Source: DATMGU01 sp035555315 (GTDB lineage: Bacteria > Pseudomonadota > Alphaproteobacteria > ATCC43930 > CGMCC-115725). Taken from it: a stretch of DNA of 61,343 bases. Both the position numbers and the translations under genes were made by a program. Every line of letters starts with the position of its first letter. Position 1 is the first letter of the stretch. The DNA lies in assembly GCA_035555315.1 (NCBI GenBank), contig DATMGU010000085.1, positions 1 through 61,343 of the forward strand, read 5' to 3'. This document shows, in pieces, positions 26,594-34,103 of this stretch. Under the pieces are notes generated by a model. That model ran no database searches, was not told the DNA's origin, and was given only the letters and a program-made list of their open reading frames with translations.

Positions 26594-27466
26594 GTGAGCA
26601 GGATCGCGATCATCGGGTTCGGTGAAGTGGGCGGTATTTTCGCCCGGGACCTCGCAGCCGGGGGAGCCGTGATCACCGCGTTCGACAGTGAGTCCGCAGC
26701 GCAGGCGCGGGCGGAACGGGCCGGCTTCCCGTCATCCGATGCCATCGCGGCGGCCCGTGATGCGGGCATCGTGTTCGTGTGCGTCACCGCCGGTTCGGTG
26801 CTGGAGGCGATGCAGTCGCTCTCCGGCGGCCTCGGCCACGCTCCGCTCGTCATTGATGTCAACAGTGTCTCGCCCACGACCAAGCGGCAGGCCGCCAGCA
26901 TCGTCGAGGCGGCGGGGGGCCGCTACGTGGAAGCGGCCGTGATGGCGAGCGTGCCGCCGAAGGGTCTACAGACGCCGATGCTGCTGGGCGGTGCACACGT
27001 GGCGAGTTTTATGCGGGAGATGGCGCCGTTCGGCATGGACCTTACCAACTTCGCCGCCGAGATCGGCCGCGCCTCGTCGGTCAAGATGTGCCGCAGCGTC
27101 ATGGTCAAGGGGATCGAGGCGCTTACCATGGAGTGCATGCTGGCCGCGCGTCACTACGGGGTCGAGGCGGAGGTGCTACGGTCCCTGGAGGACACCCTGC
27201 CGAATCCGGACTGGCGGGGCCTCGCCCGCTACGTCATCAGCCGCGCGCTGATCCACGGCAAGCGCCGGGCCGAAGAAATGCGCGAGGTCTCCCGAACCGT
27301 CGAGGAGGCCGGCATCGAGCCGCTGCTCAGCCGTGCGATCACCGAACGCCAGGACTGGGCTTGGCATCGCGGAGCCGAGATGGGAGACGCGCGGAACCTG
27401 CCGGAACTCGTGACGCTCCTGGATGCGGTGATCGACGTGCTCCGGACACCGAAGGCGGCGGAATAG
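26594..27466 (+). CDS. NAD(P)-binding dehydrogenase with DUF1932 C-terminal domain
   Basis: About 290 residues. The Rossmann motif IIGFGEVGGIFARDL opens the NAD-binding half. The helical C-terminal half (from about 180) matches the DUF1932 type of 6-phosphogluconate-dehydrogenase-like proteins, in keeping with GTAM-like loops being absent and Lys in SSVKMCRSVMVKG being kept. It probably oxidises or reduces an intermediate of the aromatic pathway. GTG 26594 has GAAGGG upstream. Last gene of the cluster, 30 bases before the tRNA, which lies on the other strand. Confidence 0.8.
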   Translation: MSRIAIIGFGEVGGIFARDLAAGGAVITAFDSESAAQARAERAGFPSSDAIAAARDAGIVFVCVTAGSVLEAMQSLSGGLGHAPLVIDVNSVSPTTKRQAASIVEAAGGRYVEAAVMASVPPKGLQTPMLLGGAHVASFMREMAPFGMDLTNFAAEIGRASSVKMCRSVMVKGIEALTMECMLAARHYGVEAEVLRSLEDTLPNPDWRGLARYVISRALIHGKRRAEEMREVSRTVEEAGIEPLLSRAITERQDWAWHRGAEMGDARNLPELVTLLDAVIDVLRTPKAAE

Positions 27467-27496
27467 CGTGTGTGACCGCTAAGTCTTTGATTTGAA

Positions 27497-27571
27497 TGGT
27501 GGGCGGTACTGGGATTGAACCAGTGACCCCTGCGATGTCAACACAGTGCTCTACCGCTGAGCTAACCGCCC
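27497..27571 (-). tRNA. tRNA-Val (GAC)
   Basis: Acceptor stem GGGCGGT/ACCGCCC is perfect, followed by discriminator A and an encoded CCA. D-arm AGCTCAGCGGTAGAGC, anticodon arm CTGTG-TTGACAT-CGCAG with anticodon GAC, and T-arm CTGGTTCAATCCCAG are all standard. The gene is 75 nt with CCA. GAC reads GUC and GUU valine codons. Confidence 0.97.
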
Positions 27572-27782
27572 GCCGCGACCAGCACCGATCGTTTGAGGCT
27601 GGTCGTCCGATCGCCGTCCAGAGGGGGCGTCGGGGAGCGGTTGGGTAGCGCACTTCGCCGGACCATGCAAGCGCTTTGGATTGCCAGTTGTTCGGGGATC
27701 GCCAGCCGCCTTGAAAGATCGGCCTTCGCACCGCAACCACGGCGTTGGCGGCCCGGTTGATTTTGCGGTACACCGTAAGGTG

Positions 27783-28712
27783 ATGGATGACGGTATCGGC
27801 ATAGCGGTGGAGGAGGGCGAGGGTTGCATCGCACCCCCTTCGGTCATCCAGGTGAATTCGCCCCTCCTTCAGACGCTGCCCCTGGTCGTGGCATCGCCGC
27901 ATAGCGGTCGTACCTACCCGCGGGATTTCGTAGCGGCGTCGCGGCTCGATCCGCTGGCCTTGCGGAAATCCGAAGACAGTTTCGTCGACGAGATCTTCGC
28001 CGCGGCGCCGTCGCTCGGCGCACCCTTGCTGCGCGCGTTGTTTCCGCGCGCCTATGTCGACCCCAATCGGGAGCCCTACGAGCTCGATCCGCTGATGTTC
28101 GAAGACGCGCTGCCGGATTGGGTGAACAGCCTGTCGCCGCGCGTGGCGGTCGGCCTCGGCACGATCGCGCGGGTGGTCGCCGATGGCGAGAACATCTATT
28201 GCCGCAAGCTGCGCTTCGCCGAGGCCGAGGGCCGTATCGAACGGCTGTATCGGCCGTATCACCAGGCGCTCCGCCAATTGCTTGACGCCACGCAACAGCG
28301 CTTCGGTTGTTACATCCTGCTCGACGCGCATTCCATGCCGTCGATCGGCGGCCGTGACGGTTCCCGCCGCCGGGTCGATATCGTGCTGGGCGATCGGCAT
28401 GGCACCTCGTGCAGCCCCGTGCTGACCGATGCGGCCGAGCGGCTGCTGACCGCCAAAGGCTATTTGGTCGCGCGCAACATTCCTTATGCCGGTGGCTTTA
28501 CCACACGGCATTACGGCAACCCCGACGCCGCCGGCCACAGCCTGCAGATCGAGATCAACCGCAGCCTTTACATGGACGAGCGCACGCTCGATCGAAAGCC
28601 GCATCTGGCCGAGATCGCCGCGGATATGGCCGATCTGGTGACGGTGCTGGGCTCGGTCGATGCCGACCTGCTTAAATCGGGCAAGGGGCTTAAATCAGAC
28701 CCAGGGGCTTAA
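27783..28712 (+). CDS. N-formylglutamate amidohydrolase-family protein
   Basis: About 309 residues. The family's metal and active-site motifs are visible: ASPHSGRTYP (about 37-46), LRKSEDSFVDE, LLDAHSMPS and GFTTRHYG. N-formylglutamate amidohydrolases release formate from N-formyl-L-glutamate in histidine breakdown, though this branch also includes arginine- or peptide-linked amidases. No hut genes are adjacent. ATG 27783 has only a weak site (AAGG). The last codons (LKSGKGLKSDPGA) are encoded by the tandem repeat at 28671-28764, which also gives the stop. Confidence 0.82.
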   Translation: MDDGIGIAVEEGEGCIAPPSVIQVNSPLLQTLPLVVASPHSGRTYPRDFVAASRLDPLALRKSEDSFVDEIFAAAPSLGAPLLRALFPRAYVDPNREPYELDPLMFEDALPDWVNSLSPRVAVGLGTIARVVADGENIYCRKLRFAEAEGRIERLYRPYHQALRQLLDATQQRFGCYILLDAHSMPSIGGRDGSRRRVDIVLGDRHGTSCSPVLTDAAERLLTAKGYLVARNIPYAGGFTTRHYGNPDAAGHSLQIEINRSLYMDERTLDRKPHLAEIAADMADLVTVLGSVDADLLKSGKGLKSDPGA

Positions 28713-28764
28713 GTTGGGCCTGGGGGCTTAAGTCGGCCCTGGGGGCTTAAGTCGGGCTGAGCGG
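28671..28764. repeat. 19-bp tandem repeat spanning the 3' ends of two convergent genes
   Basis: Five units begin CTTAAA or CTTAAG: 28671-28688 (18 bp), then 28689, 28708, 28727 and 28746, each 19 bp. The consensus is CTTAAGTCGGGCCTGGGGG; the outer units are more diverged. CTTAAG is palindromic and holds TAA on both strands. Unit 3 gives the stop of the amidohydrolase gene and unit 5 gives the stop of phhA on the opposite strand. The array was probably made by slippage at this junction. Confidence 0.85.
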
Positions 28765-29595
28765 CACCAGCACATCGCCGGGGATCAGCGCGTCCGACGC
28801 GATGTCCGGCAGGTGGTTCAGCTCGGCATAAAGCGGTGTGAAATCCGGGTCCACCGTCGCGTCGAACAGCTGTTGGAAGCTGTCGATGACGAAATAGCCG
28901 CGCTGGTATTTGTCGATCTCGTACTCGGTGCGCATCACCCGCCGCAGATCGAAGGCGATGCGATTCGGCGTGCCGTCTTCCAGGCTGTACACCGACTCGC
29001 CCTTCGAGGACAGGATGCCGGCGCCATAGATGCGCAGACCCTGGGCGTCGCGGATCAGGCCGAATTCCACCGTGTACCAATAGAGCCGGGCCAGGTGATG
29101 CAAATTGCCCAGGTGTCGCGCCTTGAGGCCGCCTTTGCCATAGGCTTGCATGTAATCGGCGAAGATCGGGTTGACCAGCAGGGGGACGTGGCCGAAGACG
29201 TCGTGGAAGACATCCGGCTCCTCCAGATAGTCCATCTCTTCCGGCCGCCGGATGAAGCAGGTCGACGGGAAGCGGCGGTTCGCCAGATGCTCGAAGAAGA
29301 TCTCGTCGGGCACCAGGCCCGGCACGGCGACGATCTGCCAGCCGGTCTTGCGGCCCAGCAGGTCGTTCAGGCGTCGGAAATCCGGAATACCGTTGGCGGC
29401 CATCGCCAGATCGTCGATCCCGGCGAGAAACTCCGCGCAGGAACGGCCTTGCAGGATCTGCCGCTGCCGCTGGAACAGCGTCTGCCAGGTCGCGTGTTCC
29501 ACCGCGGTGTAGCGTTCCCACTCCTGATCGATCGTGTAGTCGGCGCGCTGCACATAGCCGGCGCGGCGGTCGAACAAGGCATCGACTGGGGCCAT
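28747..29595 (-). CDS. phhA: Phenylalanine 4-monooxygenase
   Basis: About 282 residues, the size of bacterial single-domain phenylalanine hydroxylases. The iron site is HDVFGH (His131, His136) with Glu177 in YWYTVEFGL. It hydroxylates phenylalanine to tyrosine with oxygen and tetrahydropterin. The ATG at 29595 is set by GAGGAGGA at ideal spacing. No pterin-4a-carbinolamine dehydratase gene is adjacent. The leader contains a strong terminator-like hairpin (29713-29742) and, further upstream, a promoter-like pair and an FNR box. The C-terminus ends in the tandem repeat. Confidence 0.95.
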   Translation of the reverse strand: MAPVDALFDRRAGYVQRADYTIDQEWERYTAVEHATWQTLFQRQRQILQGRSCAEFLAGIDDLAMAANGIPDFRRLNDLLGRKTGWQIVAVPGLVPDEIFFEHLANRRFPSTCFIRRPEEMDYLEEPDVFHDVFGHVPLLVNPIFADYMQAYGKGGLKARHLGNLHHLARLYWYTVEFGLIRDAQGLRIYGAGILSSKGESVYSLEDGTPNRIAFDLRRVMRTEYEIDKYQRGYFVIDSFQQLFDATVDPDFTPLYAELNHLPDIASDALIPGDVLVPLSPT

Positions 29596-29712
29596 GGCGC
29601 TGTCCTCCTCGAAACACTGCGTCGCTTGTATGATCTGCGGCAATGCCAGCCGCTGTAAAGCCCGGCGAAGCGTGATGGGCCGCTCGAGGGGCCTCGGGGG
29701 CCGGCTCCGGGC

Positions 29713-29742
29713 AAAAAAAATGGGCCGTGCGTACACGGCCCA
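29713..29742 (-). terminator. Intrinsic terminator on the minus strand in front of phhA
   Basis: TGGGCCGTG and CACGGCCCA form a perfect 9-bp stem with a four-base loop. Read on the minus strand it is followed by eight T residues. It lies 118 bases upstream of phhA and downstream of the lipoprotein gene on the same strand. It either ends lipoprotein transcripts or attenuates phhA; no ATG-started leader peptide was found. Confidence 0.85.
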
Positions 29743-29812
29743 AGTTTAGGGAGGAAACGCCTAAGAAGACGTACGGCAGAACCAACCAAGGTCGATCAAT
29801 GCCGCACCGCAA

Positions 29813-29841
29813 AATATGCTGCTATGCCGCATAGAATGCAA
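29813..29841 (-). promoter_or_regulatory. Candidate phhA promoter with palindrome in the spacer
   Basis: On the minus strand TTGCAT (29841-29836) and CATATT (29818-29813) are separated by 17 bases, a plausible but weak sigma-70 pair. The spacer holds the 13-bp palindrome CTATGCCGCATAG (29822-29834), which could be a repressor site. Confidence 0.35.
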
Positions 29842-29879
29842 GCGTGTTTTCAAATTTTTTCAGATCGATCCATAAATGA

Positions 29880-29893
29880 TTGATAAACATCAA
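29880..29893. promoter_or_regulatory. FNR/FixK-type box
   Basis: TTGATAAACATCAA matches the FNR-family consensus TTGAT-N4-ATCAA without mismatch, in an AT-rich intergenic region. Its centre lies about 80 bp upstream of the start predicted from the candidate phhA promoter, close to a class I activator position. The lipoprotein gene ends 115 bp away on the same strand. Confidence 0.65.
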
Positions 29894-30007
29894 TTTTTTA
29901 TGGAGTGCGGCGCCCACCTCAAGTGGGGCGCACGGGCGAATCGTGCTGCAGCGCAACATATCTAGGCGCCGTGCCGCGCCATATCGGGCGATTGGCGATC
30001 GACCGTC

Positions 30008-30358
30008 TCACTTGGGAGGCGATTGTTTCTCCGGTCCGCAAGCGAAGGTCGACCGGTTGGGGACCGACAAGGGGCAGGTGAGCTTGTTGTCTTCATCGAT
30101 GAGATGGGGTTCGCCGCTTGCGCCGCAAGCCCGCCGCGCGGCCCGCAGGACATCCGCCTCGTCCGACACGAGTTTATTGTGGCAGATACCGACCTTGGGG
30201 AGGGTGGGGTTCGAGGGAAGCATCTCGCTCGGCTGCGTCTGTGCCGGCTGCACGGAGCCGCATCCGCCCAGGGCCATCGCGATGACGAACGGTGTCACCC
30301 TGGTCAGGCCAGACAGGGCGGCGCGGGATGGGGTGGGCAGTGAGGGCGATCGGATCAT
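30008..30358 (-). CDS. Small hypothetical lipoprotein
   Basis: About 116 residues from ATG 30358. A signal segment (TRVTPFVIAMALGGC) ends in the lipobox ALGGC. The mature part is Pro/Ser-rich with three further Cys residues (ICHNK, RACGA, CPL..FACG) that could form disulphides. No known domain. Divergent from the 2OG oxygenase gene (125-bp gap). A downstream hairpin with a T-run at 29713-29742 could terminate it. Confidence 0.6.
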   Translation of the reverse strand: MIRSPSLPTPSRAALSGLTRVTPFVIAMALGGCGSVQPAQTQPSEMLPSNPTLPKVGICHNKLVSDEADVLRAARRACGASGEPHLIDEDNKLTCPLSVPNRSTFACGPEKQSPPK

Positions 30359-30483
30359 CGGCAAAGGCTAGTCGAAGCGGCGGGTGAAGTGGACAGCAAT
30401 AATCGGATGGCACCGATGCCGGCTGTCCAGGCATGGTACCCCAACCGGTGGATGCGCGCATGAGGGGGCAGGGAGTCGCAAGG

Positions 30484-31263
30484 ATGAGGGAACCTGACGA
30501 AAGTACGACCGACGACGCGGACCGTTCCGAAGGTGACATCGCCGATCGTGTCGCGCGGCTGCCCTGGGACCGGCTGACGGCGGATCTCGACGCGCGGGGC
30601 TATGCTACCGTGCCGCTGTTCGATGCGGGCGACTGTGCCGTGTTGCGCGGCCTCTACGGCGACGACGCGGCATTCCGCAAGACGGTGGTGATGGAACGGC
30701 ACGCCTATGGCCGGGGCGAATACCGGTATTGGCGGTATCCCCTGCCGGCGATGGTCGCGGGTTTGCGCCGGGCGCTCTACGCCGGGCTGGCGCCGCTCGC
30801 CGGCGATTGGGCGCGGCGCCTCGCCACCCCTGGCCGTCCTGCGGTGGCCTATCCGGCCAGCCATGAGGCCTATCTGGCGCGCTGTCACGCGGCCGGTCAG
30901 ACAAGGCCGACCCCGCTGATCCTGCGTTACGAGGCGGACGGCTTCAATTGCCTGCACCAGGATCTCTATGGCGAGCACGTCTTTCCGATCCAGGCGACCG
31001 TGCTGCTCAGCACGCCCATGGCGGCTCCGGGAACGGGCGATTTCTCGGGCGGCGAATTCACCCTGGTGGAACAGCGGCCGCGCGCGCAGTCCCGCGTCGA
31101 GGTGGTGCCGTTGACCCTGGGCGAGATGGTGCTGTTCGCGGTGCGCGACCGCCCGGCCCAAGGCGCGCGCGGCGATCACCGCGTGACCTTGCGCCACGGC
31201 GTCAGCCGGGTACGCGGCGGCGAGCGCTATACGGTGGGCGTCATTCTGCATGACGCGGCATGA
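30484..31263 (+). CDS. 2OG-Fe(II) oxygenase (DUF2086-like)
   Basis: About 259 residues. The double-stranded beta-helix iron site is LHQDLYG (HxD) with the distal His in LRHGVSRV and the 2-oxoglutarate Arg in ERYTVGVI. The motif HQD..GEHVFPIQ identifies a bacterial family of uncharacterised 2OG oxygenases related to prolyl-hydroxylase and AlkB folds. ATG 30484 was chosen over 30433 and 30460 because of the GGGAG/CAAGG upstream and a conserved start. The Nudix gene follows after 24 bases. The substrate is unknown. Confidence 0.85.
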   Translation: MREPDESTTDDADRSEGDIADRVARLPWDRLTADLDARGYATVPLFDAGDCAVLRGLYGDDAAFRKTVVMERHAYGRGEYRYWRYPLPAMVAGLRRALYAGLAPLAGDWARRLATPGRPAVAYPASHEAYLARCHAAGQTRPTPLILRYEADGFNCLHQDLYGEHVFPIQATVLLSTPMAAPGTGDFSGGEFTLVEQRPRAQSRVEVVPLTLGEMVLFAVRDRPAQGARGDHRVTLRHGVSRVRGGERYTVGVILHDAA

Positions 31264-31295
31264 GCCGTGTCTGATGATCCACGCGGCATGAGCCG
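31253..31295 (+). repeat. 15-bp direct repeat at the oxygenase/Nudix junction
   Basis: ACGCGGCATGAGCCG occurs at 31253-31267 and at 31281-31295, 28 bp apart. The first copy includes the oxygenase stop codon, the second the likely Nudix start. It looks like a small duplication that may have displaced the Nudix gene's ribosome site. Confidence 0.7.
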
Positions 31296-31716
31296 CGAAT
31301 ACCCGGCCCGGCCGATCATCGGTGTGATCGCCCTGGTGCGGCGGGGCGAGCGGTTTCTGTTGGTGCAGCGGGCGAAACCGCCGGATATCGGCAAATGGGG
31401 CTTTCCCGGCGGGGTGCAGGAGCTGGGCGAGACCGTCATCGAAGCCGCCGAACGGGAACTCGCCGAGGAAACCGGCCTTAGGTTCGCGGCCCCCCGCGTG
31501 CTGACCACGCTCGATGTCATCCATCGCGATCCGGCGGGGGATGTCAGATATCACTTCACGCTGGTCGCCGTGCTGGGCGATTGGATATCGGGCGAGCCGG
31601 TCGCCGCCGATGACGCGGCAGCGGTGGATTGGATCGACGCGGCGGAGGCCGAGACCGGCCGCTTGCCGGTCCAGCCGGCGGTCGCCCGGCTGATCCGGCA
31701 GGCGCTCGCCGTCTAA
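31288..31716 (+). CDS. Nudix hydrolase
   Basis: About 142 residues with the complete Nudix box, G-x5-E-x7-REL-x-EE-x-GL, in GGVQELGETVIEAAERELAEETGL (about 43-66). The N-terminal RPIIGVIALVRRGERFLLVQRAKPP is typical of ADP-ribose or (d)NTP pyrophosphatases of the MutT/NudG type. ATG 31288 is chosen; GTG 31267 is an alternative, and neither has a clear ribosome site. Probably co-transcribed with the oxygenase. Its stop codon is the left edge of the inverted-repeat element at 31716-31878. Confidence 0.9.
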   Translation: MSREYPARPIIGVIALVRRGERFLLVQRAKPPDIGKWGFPGGVQELGETVIEAAERELAEETGLRFAAPRVLTTLDVIHRDPAGDVRYHFTLVAVLGDWISGEPVAADDAAAVDWIDAAEAETGRLPVQPAVARLIRQALAV

Positions 31717-31878
31717 GAGACCGTTTGAGAATGCGGCGGCGGAGGGCCGGCGAGGGATTTTTCGGGTCGGGAAGGAGGTCGCGCAGCCACGATGCTGGGA
31801 CATCGTGGCAAGCGGCTGACGCTCCCGGCGCGGAAAAGACCCGCTGGGCCGACCCGACCGTGTTCTCAAATGGTCTCT
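31716..31878. repeat. 163-bp nested inverted-repeat element between convergent genes
   Basis: Terminal arms AGAGACCGTTTGAGAA (31716-31731) and its complement (31863-31878) match at 15 of 16 positions. Inside are a 9-bp pair TCGGGTCGG/CCGACCCGA (31762-31770, 31849-31857) and a 9-bp hairpin GCCACGATG/CATCGTGGC (31786-31794, 31801-31809). The whole can fold as nested stems. It overlaps the Nudix stop at its left end and the CobW stop at its right end. The form is that of a MITE-like or structured dispersed element, or of a bidirectional terminator. Confidence 0.7.
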
Positions 31879-33004
31879 AAGGGGCGAGGCTTCCCACCGC
31901 CTCGGTGTCGGCGGCCTTGGCGTCGGGGGCCTTGGCGCGCGACGCCTCGGGATGGATCAGCGCGTCGAACAACCCGGCGATCACCTTTTCCGGAATGTCG
32001 CGGGTGATGAAGACGACCCGCGTCACCTTCGGTGCCGTCTCGGACCACTGGTCGAGCAGCACCGGCGGGTGGAACAGGTGCTGGACGCCGTGGATGACCA
32101 CCGGCCGGTCGGTATCCGACACCCATAGGATGCCCTTGACGCGCAGCATGTTCGGCCCGGCGACCGTGGTCAGCATGTCGAGCCAGCCGGCGATGTCGGA
32201 CCAGGCGAGCGGCGCCTCATGGGTCAGGCAAAAGGCGCGGATCCGGTCGTCATGCCGGTTGCGGTCCGGTGCCTCATGCTCATGCCCGTGATGGTCATGG
32301 TCATGATGCCCGTGCCCGTGCTCGTCCGGCTCCGGGGTGTAGGCGGAGGCGGCGAGCCAGCGTTCCGGCCCGGCGGCGAGCAATCCGGCGCCCAGCAGGG
32401 CCGCGGGCTCGACCACCCCATCGACCACACGGATCGGATCGGCGGCGGGGTTGATCGCGCGCAGGCGATCCAGCACCCGCTCGATCATCGCGGGGGTGGC
32501 GATATCGGTCTTGGTCAGCACGATGCGATCGGCGACCGCGGCCTGCTTCACCGCCTCCGGGTGGACATCCAGTTCGGCATCGGCGTTGACCGCGTCGATC
32601 GTCGCGATGATGCCGTCCAGCCGATAGCGCGCCGCGACGAACGGATCGGTCATCAGCGTGTGCAGGATCGGCGCCGGATCGGCGAGCCCGGTGGTCTCCA
32701 CGATCACCCGGCGGAACTCCGGCACCTTGCCGCGCACCCGGTCGAGGAACAGGGTGCGCAGCGCCTCGGTCAAATCCGACTGGATGGTGCAGCAGACACA
32801 GCCGCTCGCCAACAGGATGGTGCTTTCGCCGCCCTGCCGGACCAGCTCGTGATCGAGCCCGACCTCGCCGAATTCGTTGATGACGACGGCGGTCTCCGCC
32901 ATCTCCGGCTGGGTCAGCAGGTGGCGCAGGACGGTGGTTTTGCCGCTGCCGAGAAATCCGGTAAGGATGGTGAGGGGCAGGCGATCGCCAAGGGTTTCAC
33001 GCAT
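31877..33004 (-). CDS. CobW-family GTPase, probable zinc metallochaperone
   Basis: About 375 residues. P-loop GFLGSGKTT (17-24), the metal motif GCVCC (68-72), the guanine motif TKTD and a His-rich stretch (230-244) before the CobW C-terminal domain are present. Such proteins deliver zinc to targets under zinc limitation (ZigA/ZagA type). It starts 20 bases after the zur gene, in one operon with it, which supports zinc over cobalt. ATG 33004 is the family start; the ribosome site is weak. Confidence 0.9.
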   Translation of the reverse strand: MRETLGDRLPLTILTGFLGSGKTTVLRHLLTQPEMAETAVVINEFGEVGLDHELVRQGGESTILLASGCVCCTIQSDLTEALRTLFLDRVRGKVPEFRRVIVETTGLADPAPILHTLMTDPFVAARYRLDGIIATIDAVNADAELDVHPEAVKQAAVADRIVLTKTDIATPAMIERVLDRLRAINPAADPIRVVDGVVEPAALLGAGLLAAGPERWLAASAYTPEPDEHGHGHHDHDHHGHEHEAPDRNRHDDRIRAFCLTHEAPLAWSDIAGWLDMLTTVAGPNMLRVKGILWVSDTDRPVVIHGVQHLFHPPVLLDQWSETAPKVTRVVFITRDIPEKVIAGLFDALIHPEASRAKAPDAKAADTEAVGSLAP

Positions 33005-33024
33005 CGTTTCGAGACCGTTATCGT

Positions 33025-33537
33025 TTATTGAAGGGGAGGTTCCGCGGCGAGGCAGCGCGGGCACAGGCCGCGCACCTCGATGGTCTGCTGCTCGGCGCGG
33101 AAGCCCAGCGCCGCCGCGCGGTCCGACACCGCCGCGGCGATCGCCAGATCGTCCAGCTCGCCGATCGACCCACAGCCGCGGCAGATCAGGAATTGACCGG
33201 CATGCACCCGATCCGGCTGGGTGCAGCCGACATAGGCGTTGAGCGATTCGATGCGGTGCACCAGACCCTGTTCCATCAGGAAGTCGAGCGCCCGGTAAAC
33301 CGTCGGCGGTGCCGCCCGGCGGTGTACGGTCTTCAGCTCGTCCAGCAGATCATAGGCGCCGACCGGCTCATGCCGCTGCCAGACCAGCTCCAGGACCTGG
33401 CGGCGCAGCTCGGTCAGCCGCACGCCGCGCGCCAGGCACACCGCCGCGGCGCGATCGACGGCGGTGGTGACGCAGTCGGCGTGATCGTGCCCGGCGCTGC
33501 GGAACACCGAAGCCGGGTGATGCTGCATGTCGCTCAT
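33025..33537 (-). CDS. zur: Zinc uptake regulator, Fur family
   Basis: About 170 residues: an N-terminal winged helix (GVRLTELRRQVLELVW ... PPTVYRALDFLMEQGLVHR) and a C-terminal dimer domain with CRGCG and CPRC pairs for the structural zinc. The His/Asp-rich N-terminus (SAGHDHADC) and HAGQFLIC match Zur rather than ferric Fur. AGGAGG precedes the ATG. First gene of a zur-cobW operon, so repressor and metallochaperone are made together. No clear Zur box was recognised in the upstream 180 bp. Confidence 0.88.
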   Translation of the reverse strand: MSDMQHHPASVFRSAGHDHADCVTTAVDRAAAVCLARGVRLTELRRQVLELVWQRHEPVGAYDLLDELKTVHRRAAPPTVYRALDFLMEQGLVHRIESLNAYVGCTQPDRVHAGQFLICRGCGSIGELDDLAIAAAVSDRAAALGFRAEQQTIEVRGLCPRCLAAEPPLQ

Positions 33538-33722
33538 CGCTGTATTGGCCTCCTGGGCGCAGCGTAGCAGATTTGCCCATGGGTGAGGCGCGCTTCGCCT
33601 CGATCAGATGTAGGGTGCGCATGGCCGCCGCGTCAATGCGGCCGCTGCTTGATCCCCGCTGGCGAGACTGGCACACTCTCTTGCAATAGTGCCGGCTCTT
33701 TCATTGGTGTCGGAGAAACGTG

Positions 33723-34082
33723 ATGCCACGCTCGCTTCTCATTATAACCTGCACCGTCACGATGCTGATGGCCATCGGTGCGGCGCGTGCCCAGAACCTG
33801 GGCAATGCCGACCCGGATTTGCTGCTGGGTGCCATCAAGACCTTTCCGACCGAAGCCGCCGCGCAAGCGGGCTGCGGCAAGGACATCGTGGTCTGGGCCG
33901 AACGATACGCCGGGTATTATTTTCGGCGCGGGGAAGCGGGATACGGCACCAAGGAATACGGTGCCTTCACCTGCATGCAAAGTGCGCAGGACGCGAATTA
34001 TTGGGATACCAATCCGCTGAGCGTGATGGGGCCATCCCATCCCGGCCGGAACTTCCCCTACCCACCGCTACCGCTGTCGTAA
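33723..34082 (+). CDS. Small exported hypothetical protein
   Basis: About 119 residues. A clear signal peptide (MPRSLLIITCTVTMLMAIGAARA, cut near Ala23-Gln24) leads to a short mature protein with two Cys (AGCGKD, FTCMQ) that may form a disulphide and a Pro-rich C-terminus. The middle, IVVWAERYAGYYFRRGEAGYG, is reminiscent of small secreted proteins of unknown role. GGAGA precedes ATG 33723; a GTG one codon earlier is possible. It stands alone between zur and the PPOX gene. Confidence 0.65.
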   Translation: MPRSLLIITCTVTMLMAIGAARAQNLGNADPDLLLGAIKTFPTEAAAQAGCGKDIVVWAERYAGYYFRRGEAGYGTKEYGAFTCMQSAQDANYWDTNPLSVMGPSHPGRNFPYPPLPLS

Positions 34083-34103
34083 GCGGATGACGGGGCGGTC
34101 CGC

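Noticed and set aside
20039..27571. Aromatic cluster as an island integrated at tRNA-Val
   Set aside because: No integrase and no second copy of the tRNA 3' end were seen, and base composition is close to the flanks.
28671..28764. CRISPR array
   Set aside because: Units are contiguous with no spacers and no cas genes are nearby; it is a simple tandem repeat.
29720..29812. Phenylalanine-rich leader peptide for attenuation of phhA
   Set aside because: No ATG or GTG start with a ribosome site precedes the hairpin in a suitable frame, and Phe codons are not clustered.
33668..33684. Sigma-54-like element TGGCAC...TTGCA before the small exported protein gene
   Set aside because: The gap between the GG and GC elements is one base too long, and sigma-54 promoters do not tolerate that.
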